Assembly (NCBI GenBank): GCA_963778385.1
Contig: CAVZUA010000015.1
Coordinates: forward strand, 1 to 64,000
DNA: 64,000 nucleotides
Direction: 5' to 3'
Source: DATARH01 sp963778385
GTDB taxonomy: Bacteria > Pseudomonadota > Alphaproteobacteria > ATCC43930 > CGMCC-115725
The position numbers were made by a program, and so were the translations under genes. Shown piece by piece: positions 60,963 to 64,000 of the stretch. The notes beneath the pieces were generated by a model. That model saw nothing but the letters and a program-made list of their open reading frames with translations, did no database searches and was not told the origin of the DNA. Every line of letters begins with the position of its first letter. The first letter of the stretch is position 1.

Positions 60963-62731
60963 CGGACTACTTCACTAACCGACCCGACGACCTTCAGACG
61001 TGTCGTCGCGGCGACAACCGGTTGCCGAGTGACGCGGCCCAGAATGTCGTCTGGGTTGCCAAACGCGTACTGCGTGCCGTCTCGCAGGACCAGCAGCTTG
61101 TCGCAAACCGACAGCATACCGGCGCGATGGGCGATCAGGACGACGATGCCGCCTCGGGCTTTGACGTCTTCGATCGCCTGTAGCAGCGCCACTTCCCCCT
61201 CGCCGTCGAGATTGGCGTTCGGTTCGTCGAGAACGACCAGAAACGGATTGCCGTAAAGGGCTCGGGCCAGGGCCACACGCTGACGCTGGCCGCCGGACAG
61301 GGTAGCGCCGCCTTGGCCGATGCGCGTGTCGTAACCATCCGACAGGCTTAGGATCATCTCGTGGGCGCCGGCGGTCTGGGCCGCGGCGACAACCGCTGCG
61401 TCATCCGGCCGTTCCGCCATGCGAGCGATGTTTTCACTGATGGTGCCGTCGAACAAATCGACCGACTGCGCCAAGTAACCAAGTTCCGGGCCGAGAACGT
61501 CCGGTGGCCATTGCTCCAGCGCGGCGCCGTCGATGCGCACCGACCCTTGCGCCGCGCGCCATACTCCCACCAACCCGCGCGCGAGCGAGGTCTTGCCGGA
61601 GCCGCTCGGACCAATGATGCCGAGAACCTCGCCTGCCGCCACCGCAAAGTTCACATTGCTGACGGTAGCGGCCCTGCCATGGGGGGGCACGACCGTGAGG
61701 TTTTCCGCCGCCAGGGTCGCGTGTGGTTTTGGCAGCGATGTTCTCGGTGGATCGGCGCCGAACGTGGCGAGCGCACGCGTCAGTCGACCGACGCTGTCCC
61801 GCGCCGCGACAAAGCCCCGCCAATTGGCGATAGCGGTTTCGATCGGTGCCAGGGCGCGTGCCATCGTGATCGATGCGGCGATCATCGCGCCGGGCATCAG
61901 TTCGTGCTGGATGACAAGATAGGCGCCGACGCCAAGCGCCGCCGATTGCAGCATCAGACGCATCGTTCGCGACAGGGAGCTGTACAGCCCGATCACATCT
62001 GCGGCCCGCCCGATGGCGTTCAGATAGGCCGCATTCAGCCCTAGCCAACGCCGCGACAGCGCCGCCTGCATCCCCATCGCACTCGTGGTCTCCGCGTTAC
62101 GGCGATCTGCTTCGAGTGTCAGCGACCGAATACGCGCGGTCCGATTGGCTTCCCGCGACGGGCCGCGGCTGGCCCATTCTGTCAACAGTGTAGCGCTCGC
62201 CAGGAAAATGCCACCGACCAGCGCAATGATCCCGAGCCACGGGTGGATCAGGCCGCAGATCAGCAAGAAGACCGGGATCCACGGCAGGTCGACAATCGCG
62301 AGCGGACCCTGACCGGTCAGAAAGCTCCGGATTTGGTCGAGTTCGCGGACCGGGTCATGCGCCTCGTTTGCCTGCCGCCCGACCACCGCCAGTTGAATGA
62401 CCGCCATATGCGTGACGGCAGCGAGATGCTGGTCAAGATACCCAGCCGAGCGCGTCACCATCCGATTGCGGATCAGGTCCAGCAGGGCCTGTAAGGCCAA
62501 GGCGCCGCCGAGCAGGACCGACAAGGCGATCAACGTCGCGACGCTGTGGCTCGCCAACACGCGGTCGTAGACCTGGAGCATGTAAAGCGGCCCGGCGAGC
62601 ATCAGGATGTTCACCATGGCGGAGAACAGCGCGACGCCGCAAAGAACCCGGCGGCAATCCTTGAAGGCCGCGGCAATGGCCGGATGGCGTGTCGCCACAC
62701 GCCCAATTTGGGATGATAAATGACCGATCAT
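60959..62731 (-). CDS. Type I secretion ABC exporter (PrtD type)
   Basis: 590 residues from ATG 62731. The N-terminal part has six membrane helices (e.g. VLCGVALFSAMVNILMLAGPLYMLQVYDRVL) without a peptidase C39 domain, as in PrtD/LapB-type exporters. The nucleotide-binding domain has Walker A GPSGSGKTS (about 370), Q-loop YLAQSVDLFDG, signature LSGGQRQRVALARAL, Walker B FLVVLDEPNANLD and the H-loop LIAHRAGML. It powers secretion of the RTX-like protein encoded just upstream (85 bp gap). A longer frame to 62863 is not supported. Confidence 0.95.
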   Translation of the reverse strand: MIGHLSSQIGRVATRHPAIAAAFKDCRRVLCGVALFSAMVNILMLAGPLYMLQVYDRVLASHSVATLIALSVLLGGALALQALLDLIRNRMVTRSAGYLDQHLAAVTHMAVIQLAVVGRQANEAHDPVRELDQIRSFLTGQGPLAIVDLPWIPVFLLICGLIHPWLGIIALVGGIFLASATLLTEWASRGPSREANRTARIRSLTLEADRRNAETTSAMGMQAALSRRWLGLNAAYLNAIGRAADVIGLYSSLSRTMRLMLQSAALGVGAYLVIQHELMPGAMIAASITMARALAPIETAIANWRGFVAARDSVGRLTRALATFGADPPRTSLPKPHATLAAENLTVVPPHGRAATVSNVNFAVAAGEVLGIIGPSGSGKTSLARGLVGVWRAAQGSVRIDGAALEQWPPDVLGPELGYLAQSVDLFDGTISENIARMAERPDDAAVVAAAQTAGAHEMILSLSDGYDTRIGQGGATLSGGQRQRVALARALYGNPFLVVLDEPNANLDGEGEVALLQAIEDVKARGGIVVLIAHRAGMLSVCDKLLVLRDGTQYAFGNPDDILGRVTRQPVVAATTRLKVVGSVSEVVR

Positions 62732-62816
62732 GGCTCGCTCGGAAATAAGAAGGCGGGTGCTGCCGCCGCTCCAAGCGGCGGCAGCACCAACACCAGGGGG
62801 CGCTAGACGATGTTGC

Positions 62817-64000
62817 TTAGCTGAAGGCGAAGTCGTTCGCGTGCAGCGAGGAGAGCAGTACATTCTGCAGGGTCGCGACGAGGTGGGTTCCGTCGGAAAT
62901 CACCACGTCGGCACCGGATTGCGCGATATGTCCGTCTCCGACCGCTTGTGCGAACGACTGGTCGGCGAAGCCAGACAAGGCCACCACGTCACCTTGTGCG
63001 GCGGCACCGTGCGCCTGGAAGCCTTTGACCACATCCTGGCCACCTTCGCCGAAGGTGAACAGGAATGTGTCGTTGCCACCGCTTCCGATCAGCACGTCGT
63101 TACCAGCGCCGCCGGCCAGCGTCAGCGCGACTGCACCGGATGGGACCGCCGAAGCGTTAATCGTGTCGTTTCCGGCGCCGCCGTTGATGATCAGGTGGTC
63201 GTTGGCCGCTTCGGCATGATCCACCGTGACCTGCGCCGACAAGCCGTCGACCACCAGCGCGGTACCCACGGTCGTTACCGTGATCTGGTTGTTGCCGGCG
63301 CTACCGTTGACCGTAACCGCGTCAGCCGCACCGTCGCCGGTGTTACCGCCCTGAGTGCCGGCCAGGTCGATCGCCACCTGCTTGACACTCGTTCCGGTGA
63401 GGTCGTTGACGACAATGTTGTCGGCACCGCCCAGCGCGTGGAAATCGATGCGTTCCATCGCATTGAGATCCATCGAGATGTTGGCGACATCGCGGGTAAA
63501 GAGGGCATGCGACCCCTTTGCCGAGATCGCGATGTTTTCGTTGATGTTGGCGCCATTGAACAGCAGCGTGTCGAACCCAGATCCGCCGTCGACGACATCG
63601 CTGCCATCGCCCGGGTTCCAGATGAATGTATCGTTTCCCGCACCGAGAAAGGCGGCGTCGTTACCCTGACCACCGATCACCTGATCGTTGCCCTGGCTGC
63701 CCAGGATCACGTCGTCGCCGGCACCGCCGTTGATGGTCAGACCGATTTGGTTGCCAGGCAGGTTGCTCGCATCGATCACGTCGTCGCCGGCTCCGCCCAG
63801 GATCGACAGAAGATCCAGATCGGCATCGGCATGCGCGATTGTCACCGTTTCGGCGAGGCCGCTCACCGTGATAACCCCGCCGCTCTTGTCGACGGAGATG
63901 ACATCGGCTCCGGCGGTCGCGTTGATGGTCACGGTATCTGCCTGACCATCGCTGCTGTTGCCGCCAGGCGTGCCGGCCAGATCGATGGCAACTTGGGCGA
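62817..64000 (-). CDS. RTX/calcium-binding secreted repeat protein, partial (5' end outside window)
   Basis: At least 394 residues are visible and the frame is open at the window edge. Glycine/aspartate nonapeptides of RTX type occur in several clusters (LGGAGDDVIDA, NGGAGDDVILGSQGNDQVIGGQGND, AGNDTFIWNPGDG, NGGAGNDTIN, AGGAGNDVLIGSGGNDTFLF). A unit beginning VAIDLAGT-x-GGN recurs about 205 residues apart. The C-terminus ends DGTHLVATLQNVLLSSLHANDFAFS, a typical uncleaved type I secretion signal (hydrophobic, ending DFxFS). It is the likely cargo of the two downstream genes, probably a calcium-folded surface or extracellular protein. Confidence 0.93.
   Translation of the reverse strand, partial: AQVAIDLAGTPGGNSSDGQADTVTINATAGADVISVDKSGGVITVSGLAETVTIAHADADLDLLSILGGAGDDVIDASNLPGNQIGLTINGGAGDDVILGSQGNDQVIGGQGNDAAFLGAGNDTFIWNPGDGSDVVDGGSGFDTLLFNGANINENIAISAKGSHALFTRDVANISMDLNAMERIDFHALGGADNIVVNDLTGTSVKQVAIDLAGTQGGNTGDGAADAVTVNGSAGNNQITVTTVGTALVVDGLSAQVTVDHAEAANDHLIINGGAGNDTINASAVPSGAVALTLAGGAGNDVLIGSGGNDTFLFTFGEGGQDVVKGFQAHGAAAQGDVVALSGFADQSFAQAVGDGHIAQSGADVVISDGTHLVATLQNVLLSSLHANDFAFS

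Noticed and set aside
1..64000. CRISPR array, rRNA or tRNA genes
   Set aside because: No regularly spaced short repeats and no rRNA or tRNA signatures were seen on reading both strands by eye.

Overview
The window is high-GC alphaproteobacterial chromosome, probably from the Rhodospirillales/Acetobacterales side of the class. Support comes from the divK-pleD pair and from a dense pyrB-pyrC'-plsY-dprA-topA-rnr-(S41 protease)-rpmG run. Class III adenylate cyclase, ROK kinase and zinc-ribbon DinB genes, and intergenic palindromes of the 'GTCATCCCCGG...' and 'TGGGTCCCGGC...' type, fit the same picture. No tRNA, rRNA or CRISPR array was seen.

Layout. (1) 1-4.1 kb is a stack of insertion sequences: an IS110-type transposase, then an IS3-family element whose orfA is split by an IS1111-type element, all sitting in the remains of a LigD-type DNA ligase. 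(2) 4.4-5.9 kb holds two genes, a nidogen-domain protein and an alpha/beta hydrolase, cut off against each other at one junction. (3) 6.3-26.6 kb is mostly an ordered core: MscS channel, family-3 solute-binding protein, adenylate cyclase, pyrimidine/phospholipid/DNA-uptake/topoisomerase genes, a damaged rnr, an S41 lipoprotein protease, L33, PleD and DivK, a ROK sugar kinase and DinB. (4) 26.6-52 kb is accessory and eroding. It has many single-nucleotide frameshifts and gene fragments (Ku, SnoaL-like, NHL, DUF2971, phosphatase, MscS) and a complete IS3 element lying between two 583-bp direct repeats. It also has two related small inverted-repeat elements (MITE-like), a third IS110-type transposase, and scattered intact genes: aspartic protease, LysM lipoprotein, HAD hydrolase, TauE exporter, K-channel-like protein, Na/dicarboxylate-type permease, AraC regulator and a Tat-type solute-binding protein. 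(5) 52-55.8 kb is one large hybrid sensor kinase. (6) 56.2-58.4 kb is a short phage-like run ending in a P27-type terminase small subunit. (7) 58.6-64 kb is an alpha/beta hydrolase followed by a type I secretion locus: HlyD-type adaptor, PrtD-type ABC exporter and an RTX/cadherin-like substrate that runs off the window end.

How the genes work together. The core cluster joins UMP synthesis (ATCase plus a probable non-catalytic dihydroorotase-like partner), acyl-glycerol-3-phosphate synthesis, DNA uptake and topology. DivK and PleD are the cell-cycle and cyclic-di-GMP output pair. The secretion locus is self-contained apart from an outer-membrane TolC partner, which is not in the window.

The most interesting signal is in the right-end noncoding region of the IS1111-type element (about 3530-3630). 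Two hairpins are flanked by short stretches that match the element's own integration site and its own end, each followed by the core CT. This is what a bridge RNA should look like, and the matching target is physically present in the interrupted IS3 gene.
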